From Prevotella sp. (GTDB lineage: Bacteria > Bacteroidota > Bacteroidia > Bacteroidales > Bacteroidaceae): DNA of 64,000 nt. A program made the translations under genes and the position numbers. The notes under the pieces are model-generated. The model made no database searches, was not told the origin of the DNA, and saw only the letters and a program-made list of their open reading frames with translations. The stretch is from the NCBI GenBank assembly GCA_017428055.1, contig JAFRRN010000013.1:1-64000 (forward strand), in the 5' to 3' direction. This document shows, in pieces, positions 16,772 through 26,806 of this stretch (positions are counted from its first letter, which is position 1; every line of letters starts with the position of its first letter).

Positions 16772-18157
16772 TTAATTGTTTTTATCTTGTTGGATTAATG
16801 CCAGGAGCCGTTGCACCGCCTCCTCTTCCGGGATGTTCTTTTCCACACATACCTTCTTGCGGTAAAGAGAGATTTTGCCAGGTCCTGCACCCACATAGCC
16901 GTAATCGGCATCCGCCATCTCACCAGGTCCATTCACGATACAACCCATGATGCCAATTTTCAATCCGACAAGATGACGGGTGGCTTCCTTGATACGGGCA
17001 ATGGTGTCTTGCAGGTTGTAGAGTGTCCGTCCACAGCCTGGGCAAGAGATATATTCGGTCTTCGTAAACTTGATACGTGCCGCCTGTAAGATGCCGTCTG
17101 TCAATTCCAACAACTTCTCTTTCTCAAAACCATCATTACAAATAACGAGTCGGTGCGCTATTTGGTCTATGAAGATGGCACCTACAGCCATGGCTGCTTT
17201 CAATTGTAGCGTTTGCCACTCTGTCTCATGTAGGCAGAGTGTCACGGTATCATCAACTATCGATTTTAAGGCTTTTGCCCTCAACTCTGCACATTCATTG
17301 ATTAAACCCACCAATTGACGTGCCACAGGAATCTCTGCCTCTGGCTTCTCGCTGAGAGACACGCGAATCGTGTCGCCGATGCCTTCCGTCAGCAAGGCAC
17401 CAATTCCCACCGCGCTCTTGATGCGTCCGTCCTCTCCCTCGCCCGCTTCCGTCACGCCGAGATGCAAGGGATAGTGCATATCCTCATTATCCATCGCCTC
17501 GACAAGCAAACGCACACTGCGCACCATTACCACTGTATTAGAAGCCTTAATGCTGATGACAACATCATCAAACCTTTCCCTCTTGAAGATACGCAGAAAT
17601 TCCATGCAACTCTCCACGATACCCGCTGGCGTATCACCATAACGTGACATGATCCTGTCGGATAGCGAACCATGGTTCACACCTATGCGGACGGCGGTAT
17701 GATGCTCCTTGCAAATCTTGATAAACGGCATGAGCCGCTCATCTATCTTCCTCAACTCTGCCGCATACTCCTCATCGGTATAATCCAAATGCTTGAACGT
17801 GCGGGCGGGATCCACATAGTTACCAGGATTGATACGTACCTTTTCTATATATTGGGCAGCCACATCTGCCACATGGGGATTGAAATGCACATCTGCCACC
17901 AAAGGTGTGTCGTACCCCTTGGCACGGAGTGCATCACGGATATTTTTCATGTTCTCCGCCTCACGCACTCCTTGTGTCGTCAGTCTCACCAACTCCCCAC
18001 CCGCCTGGATGATGCGTTCTGCTTGTGCCACGCAAGCATCGGTGTCGTTGGTATTGGTCGTCGTCATCGACTGAATGCGAATGGGATGGTCTCCACCCAT
18101 CACAATGCTTCCCACCTTCACTTCCGATGACCTACGTCTATGATAACTATATGACAT
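16772..18157 (-). CDS. ispG: 4-hydroxy-3-methylbut-2-enyl-diphosphate synthase (IspG/GcpE)
   Basis: This is the seventh enzyme of the MEP isoprenoid pathway, converting MEcPP to HMBPP with a [4Fe-4S] cluster. The 461-residue protein has the TIM barrel (about 10-290; GGDHPIRIQSMT start, HFNPHVA, GVTEAGEGEDGRIKSAVGIG) and the C-terminal iron-sulfur domain, with Cys pair SCPGCGRT (about 371-374), Cys in GIMGCIVNGPGE and a following Glu. Between them lies an insertion of roughly 75-80 residues. As I recall, Bacteroidota IspG proteins usually exceed 600 residues, so this insertion looks shortened. The ATG at 18157, one base after the purE stop, was preferred over 18178. Confidence 0.93.
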   Translation of the reverse strand: MSYSYHRRRSSEVKVGSIVMGGDHPIRIQSMTTTNTNDTDACVAQAERIIQAGGELVRLTTQGVREAENMKNIRDALRAKGYDTPLVADVHFNPHVADVAAQYIEKVRINPGNYVDPARTFKHLDYTDEEYAAELRKIDERLMPFIKICKEHHTAVRIGVNHGSLSDRIMSRYGDTPAGIVESCMEFLRIFKRERFDDVVISIKASNTVVMVRSVRLLVEAMDNEDMHYPLHLGVTEAGEGEDGRIKSAVGIGALLTEGIGDTIRVSLSEKPEAEIPVARQLVGLINECAELRAKALKSIVDDTVTLCLHETEWQTLQLKAAMAVGAIFIDQIAHRLVICNDGFEKEKLLELTDGILQAARIKFTKTEYISCPGCGRTLYNLQDTIARIKEATRHLVGLKIGIMGCIVNGPGEMADADYGYVGAGPGKISLYRKKVCVEKNIPEEEAVQRLLALIQQDKNN

Positions 18158-18158
18158 G

Positions 18159-18665
18159 TCAATTGGTTTTATTATCATATTTGACTTGCGCCAATTCCTC
18201 GTTGGCTTTCTCTATCTTCGCACCAAGGCCTTGTTTATATGCTTCTATCCGCTGGCAGATATCTTCATCAGAGAGAGCCAACATCTCTGCGGCAAGGATA
18301 GCAGCATTCATCGCGCCATTGACCCCCACCGTGGCAACGGGAATGCCTGGAGGCATCTGGATAATGGAAAGCATTGCATCCAAGCCGTCCAACATCCCCT
18401 TGATAGGCACACCTATCACGGGCAACGTGGTACTGGCGGCGATCACCCCTGGCAAGGCGGCAGCCATCCCCGCCCCGGCAATGATGACTTTAATGCCCCG
18501 CTGCCTTGCCCCCTTGGCAAAAGATTCCACAGCCTCAGGAGTACGATGAGCCGAAAGGGCATTCACCTCAAATGGTATGTGCATCTCATCCAAGAACTTA
18601 CATGCTTTCTCCATCACGGGTAGGTCACTTGTGCTACCCATAATAATGCTAACAATTGGTTTCAT
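18159..18665 (-). CDS. purE: N5-carboxyaminoimidazole ribonucleotide mutase (PurE)
   Basis: A 168-residue class I PurE that converts N5-CAIR to CAIR in purine biosynthesis. The family marks are all present: IIMGSTSDLPVMEKA near the N-terminus (substrate loop with Ser and Asp), SAHRTPE (about 39-45, catalytic His) and GAGMAAALPGVIAA (about 64-77). It forms an octamer in known members. It overlaps ispG by at most a few bases, and the PAP2 and rpoN genes lie upstream on the same strand with short gaps, so it is likely part of a longer housekeeping operon. No purK was seen in the window. Confidence 0.95.
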   Translation of the reverse strand: MKPIVSIIMGSTSDLPVMEKACKFLDEMHIPFEVNALSAHRTPEAVESFAKGARQRGIKVIIAGAGMAAALPGVIAASTTLPVIGVPIKGMLDGLDAMLSIIQMPPGIPVATVGVNGAMNAAILAAEMLALSDEDICQRIEAYKQGLGAKIEKANEELAQVKYDNKTN

Positions 18666-18678
18666 ATATCATACTTTT

Positions 18679-19305
18679 TCAAAATCGTAATACCATGTAA
18701 AATGCGCAGAAGAACCCTGTGATGAATCCCACCACAACCTCAGACAATGAATGCTGGCGCAATATCATTCGAGCCGTGCCTACCATACCGGCGAGTAACA
18801 AGACCAAGCAAAGCCACCAAACAGGATTGAAGGCAAACTTAAAGGAGAATGCCACCAATGCCCCCGCCACACCACCGATGGCTGCCGTATGCGTGGAAAT
18901 CTTCCACCACACATTTATCAACGCACATAGAATCTGTACCGCCATCCCCACCAATACAATTCCCCCAATGACATGCGACACATGGACGGAAACGAGGAAA
19001 TAATAACATCCGAAATAACAAAGGATGGAAATGACGTATGGAACGACACGACGCTCCTTCATGCCCAACTCGATGGGTGACCAGCCTTGATACCGTCGGT
19101 ACAAATGAATCAGGAATGTGGGCAAGAAGATGGTGAAAACATATACCACCACCAGCACCGACAACTTATATTGCCAAGGGAACAAATTGAGATAGCTGAA
19201 GATAAACAAGGCTATCAACCCTACCATGGGTAGATAAAATGGCGTGAAAACCATACTTACAATTCTCGCTGCCAATAGTACTAACGATGTACTTTCATCT
19301 TTCAC
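18679..19305 (-). CDS. PAP2-like membrane phosphatase family protein
   Basis: A 208-residue polytopic membrane protein with five or six hydrophobic segments. The C-terminal half has the PAP2-type signature: STHTAAIGG (about 137-145) and RMILRQHSLSEVVVGF (about 179-194), the latter with the conserved His and the S-x-x-E/D pattern. Such proteins dephosphorylate lipid or isoprenoid phosphates in the membrane. The first KxxxxxxRP motif is not clear, so catalytic activity is uncertain. Neighbours ispG and rpoN do not settle the substrate; an undecaprenyl or phosphatidate-type lipid would be a reasonable guess. It ends 14 nt before purE. Confidence 0.7.
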   Translation of the reverse strand: MKDESTSLVLLAARIVSMVFTPFYLPMVGLIALFIFSYLNLFPWQYKLSVLVVVYVFTIFLPTFLIHLYRRYQGWSPIELGMKERRVVPYVISILCYFGCYYFLVSVHVSHVIGGIVLVGMAVQILCALINVWWKISTHTAAIGGVAGALVAFSFKFAFNPVWWLCLVLLLAGMVGTARMILRQHSLSEVVVGFITGFFCAFYMVLRF

Positions 19306-19334
19306 TCTTTACCCTTCTTCTTTTCATCATGTTC

Positions 19335-20825
19335 TCACTTCCTCCTTAACCTCGCCACGGGAATCCCCATCTGTTCGCGATACTTAGCCACCGTGCGACG
19401 GGCAATGGGAAAGCCAATCTTCTTCATCTCGGCAGCCAAGGCATCGTCGCTCAAAGGCTTGTTCTTGACCTCCTTGTCAATCAGTTCCTTCAACGACAAT
19501 TTCACCTTACGCGTGGATGTCTCCTCGCCATCCTCAGTCACATAGCCATCGCTGAAGAAATGGCGCAAGGGAAAAGTACCCCAATTGGTACGGGCATATT
19601 TCTCATTACTCACACGTGAAATCGTGGAAATGTCAAGTCCTGTCTTCTCGGCAATGTCTTTCAAAATCATCGGTTTCAGGTCTGCCTCATCCCCGTCAAG
19701 AAAATAGGGACGCTGCCATTCTATAATGGCCTTCATGGTGGTGTACAAGGTATGCCTCCGCTGGCGAATGGCATCAATAAACCCTTGCGCCTTGCCAACC
19801 TTGTCCTCGTAAAAGGCGAGGCTCTCCTTTTCCGAGCGGGTCAAGTTTGCCTTGTCTTTCTTATATTCGTCTATCACTTCCAAATAGTCGGGCGACACTT
19901 TCAATTCTGGCACATCTGCTTCGTTCAACGTGAACGTGATAGTCCCATCTTCCGCCGTGTGAATCAAGAAGTCAGGCGTAATCTGCTGGAGGCTTCTCCC
20001 GACAGCCTCACCCATTGCGGCACCAGGCTTGGGATTCAGCCGCCGAACCTCCCGTTGCAAATCTTCCATTGTACCCTCCGAGATTCCCATGGAGACACGA
20101 ATCTTGTCCCAATGTTTCTTGATAAACTCATCAAAATATTTGGTTATGAGGGTTCTCAATAGAGAGTCACTACTTTTTCGGTCTATCTGTATCAATAAGC
20201 ATTCCTGCAACGACCGCGCACCTATACCGGGAGGATCAAACGACTGGAGGATATGCAAGACCTCCTCCAATTCACCCACCGACATGTCAATATTGTGGTA
20301 AATGGCGAGTTCGTCACTAATGTCTTCAAGGCTCTTGCGCAAATAGCCATCATTATCAAGCGACCCTATGAGGTATTCCATGGCATAACGTTGGGCTTCG
20401 GAGAGGTTCTCCTCGCCCATCTGTTCCTTTAAACTGTCATGAAAAGAGGTGACATTGCCATAAACAGGCTCGGAATAATCCTCATCTTGTGACCTGCCAG
20501 ACCGTAACCCAATAGACATCTCCTCGTCCATGCCAATCTCTTCCAAGGCTTGTTCGTAGCCCTCCTCACGGTCATCATTATTGTCTTCACGCGCCTCCAA
20601 CCCATCAAAGCCATCACCTATAGGATCAACATCACCTCCACCGTCATCGGCGGGTTCAGAAGTCTCCAAGGCGGGATTGTCATAAAGCTCTGCCTTCACC
20701 TTCTCTTCCAACTCGGTGATAGACATGCCTATAAGTCTCACCTGCAACATCTGTTGCTGAGAGAGCCGTTGTCGTTGCTTAAGCTCTTGTTTGGCTGTCT
20801 GTTCTAAATGCTGCGAGTTCCTCAT
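19335..20825 (-). CDS. rpoN: RNA polymerase sigma-54 factor
   Basis: A 496-residue sigma-54 protein. The N-terminal activator-interacting region is Gln/Leu-rich (LEQTAKQELKQRQRLSQQQM), an acidic linker follows (about 60-120), then the core-binding domain (about 140-330) and the C-terminal DNA-binding part with the RpoN box ARRTVAKYRE (about 477-486). It recognises GG/GC promoters and needs an AAA+ enhancer-binding protein, none of which lies in the window. Its ATG overlaps the stop of the preceding gene as ATGA, so it is translationally coupled to that unknown protein. The length is normal. Confidence 0.95.
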   Translation of the reverse strand: MRNSQHLEQTAKQELKQRQRLSQQQMLQVRLIGMSITELEEKVKAELYDNPALETSEPADDGGGDVDPIGDGFDGLEAREDNNDDREEGYEQALEEIGMDEEMSIGLRSGRSQDEDYSEPVYGNVTSFHDSLKEQMGEENLSEAQRYAMEYLIGSLDNDGYLRKSLEDISDELAIYHNIDMSVGELEEVLHILQSFDPPGIGARSLQECLLIQIDRKSSDSLLRTLITKYFDEFIKKHWDKIRVSMGISEGTMEDLQREVRRLNPKPGAAMGEAVGRSLQQITPDFLIHTAEDGTITFTLNEADVPELKVSPDYLEVIDEYKKDKANLTRSEKESLAFYEDKVGKAQGFIDAIRQRRHTLYTTMKAIIEWQRPYFLDGDEADLKPMILKDIAEKTGLDISTISRVSNEKYARTNWGTFPLRHFFSDGYVTEDGEETSTRKVKLSLKELIDKEVKNKPLSDDALAAEMKKIGFPIARRTVAKYREQMGIPVARLRRK

Positions 20826-21466
20826 TTGAAATACTCTTTCATCTGTGCCGCCTGTGCCGCCAACTTCTGGGGGCTGTCATTGCCAAAGCGATTCCACACC
20901 TGCCTGAGTGCGTCCAAATAAGGCACATCGCTCACCGACGTGCGCCTCAAGTAGGGGTCGATGCCTTGGTATGCCTCCATCACCTCCACCACCAACCGTG
21001 GGCTGACACCCATCAACTTGGCCAACTCCACAATTTCGGGCGTGTCGGCAATCATCACGGGGGGCGTGAGCCTGAAATACAAGTCAAGAATCAAGATAAG
21101 CATCAAGGGCGTGAGACCTGTCTCGGAGTCGATGGGCTTGAAGTCTCTCTCAAACGACTCGTTCACCTCCACGCCATCATAGAACTCATTGGCATTGCCA
21201 TAGCCTTGACGCGACCGCAACAACCTGACAGCCCGGCGCAACTTGTTGGGATTGTCAGCGTATGTCTCCCACAACTTCTCCAATCTCGGCGTATCGATGC
21301 TACGCAAGCGAAAACTCTGCTCGTACAAGAATTGAGGGGGAATGTGCAACTCCAATGCCAAATCGACCATCGCCTTGGAATAAAGCGGCTTCACGCCCAT
21401 CGGCTTCTTCAAGTACAGTTGCATGAGCAACAGCCAATATTCATCAGACCATAAGGGATGTTTCAT
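20822..21466 (-). CDS. Unknown conserved protein coupled to rpoN
   Basis: A 214-residue soluble protein with no signal peptide or membrane helix. It is mostly helical, rich in Leu, Pro and charged residues, and ends QAAQMKEYFK. I do not recognise a named family. Its stop codon overlaps the rpoN start (ATGA at 20825-20822), so it is the first gene of the operon leading to rpoN, PAP2, purE and ispG. Conservation of such coupling could mean that it affects sigma-54 production or activity, but the sequence itself does not show this. An AT-rich gap of about 200 bp separates it from the helicase gene. Confidence 0.7.
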   Translation of the reverse strand: MKHPLWSDEYWLLLMQLYLKKPMGVKPLYSKAMVDLALELHIPPQFLYEQSFRLRSIDTPRLEKLWETYADNPNKLRRAVRLLRSRQGYGNANEFYDGVEVNESFERDFKPIDSETGLTPLMLILILDLYFRLTPPVMIADTPEIVELAKLMGVSPRLVVEVMEAYQGIDPYLRRTSVSDVPYLDALRQVWNRFGNDSPQKLAAQAAQMKEYFK

Positions 21467-21663
21467 CGTATCTACTCTTCACGTCCATTCTGATTGCAAA
21501 TATAACAAAAAATCCTTATACAAACAAAAAAAGGCAAAAAATGCTTAATCGCCTTTCTTAATAATGGAAAAAGATACAACTTATCTTTATCTTTCACCAT
21601 GTTAGGCACACTAATGACTTTGTCGAGACATTAGATAACCCCTTAAGGTGTAATATGCTTATT

Positions 21664-24600
21664 CTATGTCTTAGTTAGTACAATACTTGCCAAACAAACA
21701 GCATATTCAATTTCTGAACATTGAGGTCTCCATGCTAAAACATAACTCACTTTGGCACTTGTCACTTCATAACCTTTATCATTCCACGTTTTCAGTTTGT
21801 CTTTTCCAGATGCAGACAGTGCTGCAATGGTTGTTCCCTGCCCGTTTAATAAATAGCCATCTTTATATTGCAAGCTATCACCATTTCTAAGACGAAGCAC
21901 AATATCCTTACGCCCCTTGAAAAAGTCAAGCCATACGTCGCGCATGTTCAAAGCTAGCGATATTGACGAATAATGTGTAGGAGAATTCGGAATAAGAAAA
22001 AGGTTTCGTTTGGCACGAGTAAGTCCTACATAATAGGCTCGCATATCATTGATATCCCTTCCATCTGGTATGGGCGAAAAGAGATAAACGGAGTCGAACT
22101 CACGCCCTTTCGCCTTATGAATCGTACTTACGAATACTGACTTGTCGTCTGCTGCGATGAAGTCTTCGATATTCGACTCGAAAATAAACTCAAGCAAATC
22201 ACTTCGATAATAGAATTGGTGAGTTACTTCAAAGTCAGTAAAGAAATTCTTCATAACACTCAAGCAAGTACTGGAAGCATAAGCTTCTAATGTGCGCCGC
22301 TTTGCCTCCTGCCATCTATCTTTTGAAATAGCCACCTCGTCTTTCTTACCTATTTGTTTAAGAAAATAACGAACTTCTGCCAGATTTCCAAAATAGAATC
22401 CGCCCATTGATTGTGTAATAGTAGCATGCAGACCGCGTTTTTCCAATTCGTATGCCATCTGCATCGTCTCTTCATTGGTACGGGTAAGTATTGCTGTACT
22501 CCCTTCAACTTTTATTTCTGCATCAAGTAGAGATTTCAATGACATCACTTTACCATCTTCTCTTGTCACCGACTGAATGGAAGTCCGCTTCATACGACCA
22601 GGTATTCGTTTTACAAAGCGATTGGCACAATCAACTACAGATTTCGCAGAACGATAGTTGTCTGTCATCTCGTACAACTTTGCACCATCTTGGCTGACAA
22701 GCGATTGCATATAACAGGAATCTGACCCTCGGAAAGCATAGATGTTCTGATCGTCATCACCCACCGCTATGATGCGCATTTCTTCATTCTGCCGCATCAG
22801 AGCCTGAACCAGTCGAAAATCATCCTGCCCCATATCCTGTGCCTCGTCTATGACGAGTACGCTCTTGGCTATCTTCGATTGTTCCACTTCACCTCTTTCT
22901 ATCATCTTGGCAGCTTGTTGTACCACGTCTTTCGCCTCATCCAGACTCCCTTGTTTTCCAATAAGGTCAAAGCTGTAAGAGTGGAAGGTCTTGATTTCCA
23001 CATAGTGAGCAGCATTTGAAACCAAATCTATGAGTCGTTTTTTGAACTCGGTGGCAGCAGCTCTTGAGAATGTAAGCATCAACAGTTGCTCATGCTTTAC
23101 ATCTTCTAATAACAGCAGCGAAGCCAGCTTGTGAACCAATACCCGTGTCTTACCACTGCCAGGTCCTGCCGCTACTACAATATATTTTGATACCTTGTCA
23201 TCGATAATCTCTCGTTGACATTTGGAGAGTTCACCAAAGAGTTTGTTGTATTTGACAGGTGTGATGTTTTGGTCTATCTGGGTACGGCGTTCCTCCTTGA
23301 AATACTGGTTAATGAACTTGCGGAAGTCCATGGTAAAGTAGTCATTGACGAAATGCTGCGCCGCCTGATAGTCACGTACCATCAGGTTAGCATATTCGCC
23401 CACAATATGAATTTGGCGTATCCGTTGTTTGTAGAATTCGTCTAACATGCGATATTGCTCCTTACCATAACGTGTACGACGGTCAGCAATACGACCTATC
23501 TGCATGGTATTATAGATAACGATGAACCCACCTTCAATTTTCATCAGTTCTGTCTTCGTAAGATAAAGCAAAGTTTCCTCTATGTCGGCGATTGTGAGTT
23601 TCATTCCCGAGTAAAGCCTTTCATGGTCAACAAACATCATTTCATGTCGGTAAGAAATGAATTGCTGGAGCAGCTCAACGATAGAAAAGTTCACAAGCGT
23701 CATCTCTTTGCTGTTGTCTCGTTTAGCGCTAAGCGTTTCCACGATAAAGCGACCGATGTCCGTCCGTCGCTTAAACCGAGCCATCGTGACTTCTTTCGAG
23801 GCTTGAAGACGGACACTTACACTTTCGCTAAAGACATGCTCCTGTTTGTGGATATAGCTCTTTAACGACAGGAAATGGAGCAACATCCTCATTCGCTTGA
23901 CATTTGAGAATGTAAGCCCGGCCTTTTGCGCCTCCTCATTCAGTTCTTTATAATTGATCCTTTGTGCCTCTTCACTAAATCGTTGCAGGAGAAATTGCTC
24001 CAGTCTTAAGATGATATCAAGATTACGTTGGGAAGTACTTTTGGAAATCCATGCTTGCATGTCGCGGCAGTCTGCCAATAATCCATCCTGCCGCATCAAG
24101 TTGATGTTCCTAATAACAGCCGCCTTGCTCATTCCAAGGATGTCTGCCAGATAGTCCACACGGCTTTCAGCTTCTGCCCCTCGACCTTCCGCAGTACTGC
24201 GAGCACTAATGAGCGACTTAATGATACGTGCAGCTTCCTCGCGCGACTGCTCATCAAAGAGCGGAGAGACTGTCAATTTACGGCGAGCCTCATCCATGTT
24301 ATTTACAGATATGCCTGTCGCAAATATGTGTGGAGAGTTACTGCCTCGTTGTACGAATCCAGCTTCCTCCAATGCAGCTAAAGCGGCTTTAACGCGTGTC
24401 TCTATGTCTCCCACGTCATCACCCCATCCAGCCTGCCTCGCAATATCCAATGGCGAGCAACTTACTTGATCGCGTTTAACCGTAAGATCCTTGATTGCTT
24501 TCCAAACCTGCTGAATCTCATTAATGCTCAATTTTGTCTGATTGAGGAGAATAAAGTGCTTGTCGAGGTCGTTGTCAGAATACAGCACAAAGCAATCTGC

Positions 24601-26373
24601 CTGCATTTCAGGGTCTCGCCCTGCACGACCAGCCTCCTGTACATAGTTTTCCAACGAGTCGCTGATATTATAGTGTACTACGAGTCCAACATCTTTCTTG
24701 TCAACACCCATACCAAAGGCTGAAGTAGCTACAATTACTTGTGCCTGACCACTCATAAAAGCATTCTGGTTTTTCACCTTATCAGCAGCCTCCATCTTAC
24801 CATTGAATGGTAAAGCGCGTATGCCATCCCTAACCAGATGTTCTGCCAATTCGCGTGTACGTCGAGTTCGTGATACATATACAATTGAAGGGCAATTATG
24901 TCCGAGTATCAGCGAACGCAACAGATTGTATTTCTCATCGGCAGTATCAGCATGGAGAACGGAGAAACGCAGATTCTTTCTCTCCGCATTGGCAGCAAAC
25001 AACTTTAGTTCCAAACCAAGCTTCGACCTGAAGTAATCGCAAATATCGCTGATAACTTTCTGCTTTGCCGTGGCTGTAAAACACGAAACGGCTATAGGCT
25101 GGCTAAGTTGCTTCCTCTCTTGTAACTCGCGAATGAAATCACCAATATACAGATAGTCCACACGAAAATCGTGTCCCCATGCTGAAAAGCAATGAGCCTC
25201 GTCAATTACAAAGCGGACAACATTCCTATCGATTAGTAGTCGCTCAATAGTTTTACTGCGAAGCATTTCAGGTGCTATGTACAGAAGGTTGGCGGTACCA
25301 TCAATCACCTGTTGAATGGCTATCGATCGCTCGATAGGGTCAAGCAGGCCATTGATGGTCACAGCATTACTGATGCCTCGTGCGACCAAGTTGTCCACTT
25401 GATCCTTCATGAGGGACTGTAGCGGAGAGATAACAACCGTCAAGCCATGCGTATTCCGCCCCGCCATCAAGGCAGGTAATTGGAAAGTGAGACTTTTACC
25501 GCCACCTGTTGGGAATATGGTCAGCAAGGATTCTCCACGAACAGCAGACTCTACTGCTTGTTGCTGCATAGGAACACCGTCAAAGGTACGAAACCCGCCA
25601 TAGCCAAAAAACTCTTTCAGACCACTATAAGCGTCTAAACGGCTATGGCAATAGTCACAATCTCCGCAAGATGTATTGCATAGCAGGTTCAACACATTGG
25701 TCACCTGCGGATAATTGCGTATCACCCAAGCTGGTGTAATGGAGAAAATGTCGTCAGCACCAATTACAGCCAAACAATATGCCAACTCTATCGGATATTG
25801 CTTGACCAACATATTGAAATCAGCGTTACTGCAAATTTTACCCTTATACTCCTTAAGAATTTTTCGCACCCAATCAGGTTGAACCCTTAAGATTCTGTCA
25901 AGAAAAGACTGCTGATTAGAAAGGGAATAACCAATATATTTGAAGAATCCTTCAAATTCCTGTGTTTGATGCAGCAGTTGGTAATAGATTTCCTGTCTTG
26001 CCGATGACAATTGATTCCATGCTGCCACCTCATCATTCAACAAATCGCGAGCTTTCATGGAGTCATTCACAGGATTGTTAAGTTCATCTACCTGTAACTT
26101 GTCATCTTTCACCAAATGATGATAAGGTCGTTTGGGAAACAATAAAGGTGATAGAAACAATGTGTCAACAACTATTGGATTACCCTTCAAGGCGGTATAT
26201 TTTAAGTCGTGATTGATGATATTATGACCACATATCGTGTCGCACGTCAACACAAAGGCATCAAAGTCGGCTTTGGAATGAGAGTGCAATACAGCACCAT
26301 CTTCCCTTACCACTCCGTAATCTGCAACTTTTTTGGTCTGCGGATTAACCTCAGTATCAATGAACGCTATCAT
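21664..26373 (-). CDS. Fusion of exonuclease-like, RecQ and UvrD/PcrA helicase domains
   Basis: A single 1569-residue protein joins several DNA-processing modules. (1) An N-terminal DnaQ-like 3'-5' exonuclease fold (about 1-120; FIDTE and GHNIINHD motifs). (2) A Cys-rich CNTSCGDCDYC segment (about 232-242) just before (3) a RecQ-type SF2 helicase: Walker A TGGGKS (about 288-293), DEAH box (about 390) and the GMGVDKKDV/AGRAGRD motifs. (4) A winged-helix-like region. (5) A UvrD/PcrA SF1 helicase with AGPGSGKTR (about 1065-1073), DEAQD (about 1172), DDQNIYAFRGSD and STIHKAKGREFD. It should unwind and degrade DNA in recombination or repair; a defence role is possible but unproven. Related fusions are annotated as RecQ in Bacteroidota. 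It stands alone. Confidence 0.88.
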   Translation of the reverse strand: MIAFIDTEVNPQTKKVADYGVVREDGAVLHSHSKADFDAFVLTCDTICGHNIINHDLKYTALKGNPIVVDTLFLSPLLFPKRPYHHLVKDDKLQVDELNNPVNDSMKARDLLNDEVAAWNQLSSARQEIYYQLLHQTQEFEGFFKYIGYSLSNQQSFLDRILRVQPDWVRKILKEYKGKICSNADFNMLVKQYPIELAYCLAVIGADDIFSITPAWVIRNYPQVTNVLNLLCNTSCGDCDYCHSRLDAYSGLKEFFGYGGFRTFDGVPMQQQAVESAVRGESLLTIFPTGGGKSLTFQLPALMAGRNTHGLTVVISPLQSLMKDQVDNLVARGISNAVTINGLLDPIERSIAIQQVIDGTANLLYIAPEMLRSKTIERLLIDRNVVRFVIDEAHCFSAWGHDFRVDYLYIGDFIRELQERKQLSQPIAVSCFTATAKQKVISDICDYFRSKLGLELKLFAANAERKNLRFSVLHADTADEKYNLLRSLILGHNCPSIVYVSRTRRTRELAEHLVRDGIRALPFNGKMEAADKVKNQNAFMSGQAQVIVATSAFGMGVDKKDVGLVVHYNISDSLENYVQEAGRAGRDPEMQADCFVLYSDNDLDKHFILLNQTKLSINEIQQVWKAIKDLTVKRDQVSCSPLDIARQAGWGDDVGDIETRVKAALAALEEAGFVQRGSNSPHIFATGISVNNMDEARRKLTVSPLFDEQSREEAARIIKSLISARSTAEGRGAEAESRVDYLADILGMSKAAVIRNINLMRQDGLLADCRDMQAWISKSTSQRNLDIILRLEQFLLQRFSEEAQRINYKELNEEAQKAGLTFSNVKRMRMLLHFLSLKSYIHKQEHVFSESVSVRLQASKEVTMARFKRRTDIGRFIVETLSAKRDNSKEMTLVNFSIVELLQQFISYRHEMMFVDHERLYSGMKLTIADIEETLLYLTKTELMKIEGGFIVIYNTMQIGRIADRRTRYGKEQYRMLDEFYKQRIRQIHIVGEYANLMVRDYQAAQHFVNDYFTMDFRKFINQYFKEERRTQIDQNITPVKYNKLFGELSKCQREIIDDKVSKYIVVAAGPGSGKTRVLVHKLASLLLLEDVKHEQLLMLTFSRAAATEFKKRLIDLVSNAAHYVEIKTFHSYSFDLIGKQGSLDEAKDVVQQAAKMIERGEVEQSKIAKSVLVIDEAQDMGQDDFRLVQALMRQNEEMRIIAVGDDDQNIYAFRGSDSCYMQSLVSQDGAKLYEMTDNYRSAKSVVDCANRFVKRIPGRMKRTSIQSVTREDGKVMSLKSLLDAEIKVEGSTAILTRTNEETMQMAYELEKRGLHATITQSMGGFYFGNLAEVRYFLKQIGKKDEVAISKDRWQEAKRRTLEAYASSTCLSVMKNFFTDFEVTHQFYYRSDLLEFIFESNIEDFIAADDKSVFVSTIHKAKGREFDSVYLFSPIPDGRDINDMRAYYVGLTRAKRNLFLIPNSPTHYSSISLALNMRDVWLDFFKGRKDIVLRLRNGDSLQYKDGYLLNGQGTTIAALSASGKDKLKTWNDKGYEVTSAKVSYVLAWRPQCSEIEYAVCLASIVLTKT

Positions 26374-26781
26374 ATCTTCATTTATTAAATGTCCAAAAGC
26401 TCATACAATTTCTGTCTTAACACTTCACCTCTCTCAAACTCAAACAAGAACTTCTCTCAATTGACCCTCGGATTGTTCCTATGTGTAATCCAAGTAGTAA
26501 TTGAGACTTATGATTATGATGTTAGCGGAATCGTTGTTCTGCGAATGGGAAAGGAAGTGATTTGGGTGAAACCCATCACATTGTTAACCAAAAGGCTCAA
26601 CTTTTCTCCCAAATGTGTTGTGCCGACTTACAATGTGTTACGAATCATCGCTTTCCCTTCTGGTCAGCATTCCTGAACAGATGCAAGTGCAAAGGTATAA
26701 AAAAACGTCCATAAAACAAAGGAAGACATCGATTTATTTTTTATTGAACCATGAATATGATTTATGGATGTGGCATTTGGG
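26374..26781. other. 408-bp gap between helicase and antitoxin genes
   Basis: No convincing gene was seen. On the minus strand a TACCTTTG -7-like element (26690-26697) lies about 315 nt upstream of the helicase start, which would give a long leader. Short inverted repeats occur: TGGGTGAAACCCA (26564-26576) and CACATTGT/ACAATGTG (about 26577 and 26631). Where a HigB/RelE toxin would be expected before the antitoxin, only short, unrelated frames exist. Confidence 0.4.
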
Positions 26782-26806
26782 TTTGGTATATGCGGCATAT
26801 ACCAAA
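26782..26806. promoter_or_regulatory. 25-bp perfect palindrome, candidate antitoxin operator
   Basis: TTTGGTATATGC (26782-26793) and GCATATACCAAA (26795-26806) are exact inverted repeats around a single central G. It overlaps the likely start codon of the HTH gene (ATG at 26790), the usual place for an autoregulatory operator of an antitoxin. Confidence 0.55.

Noticed and set aside
17672..18130. Plus-strand frame of 152 codons
   Set aside because: It is a shadow of ispG on the other strand.
26389..26676. 95-codon plus-strand frame upstream of the antitoxin as a possible HigB toxin
   Set aside because: No RelE/HigB-like pattern was visible and it does not connect to the antitoxin start.
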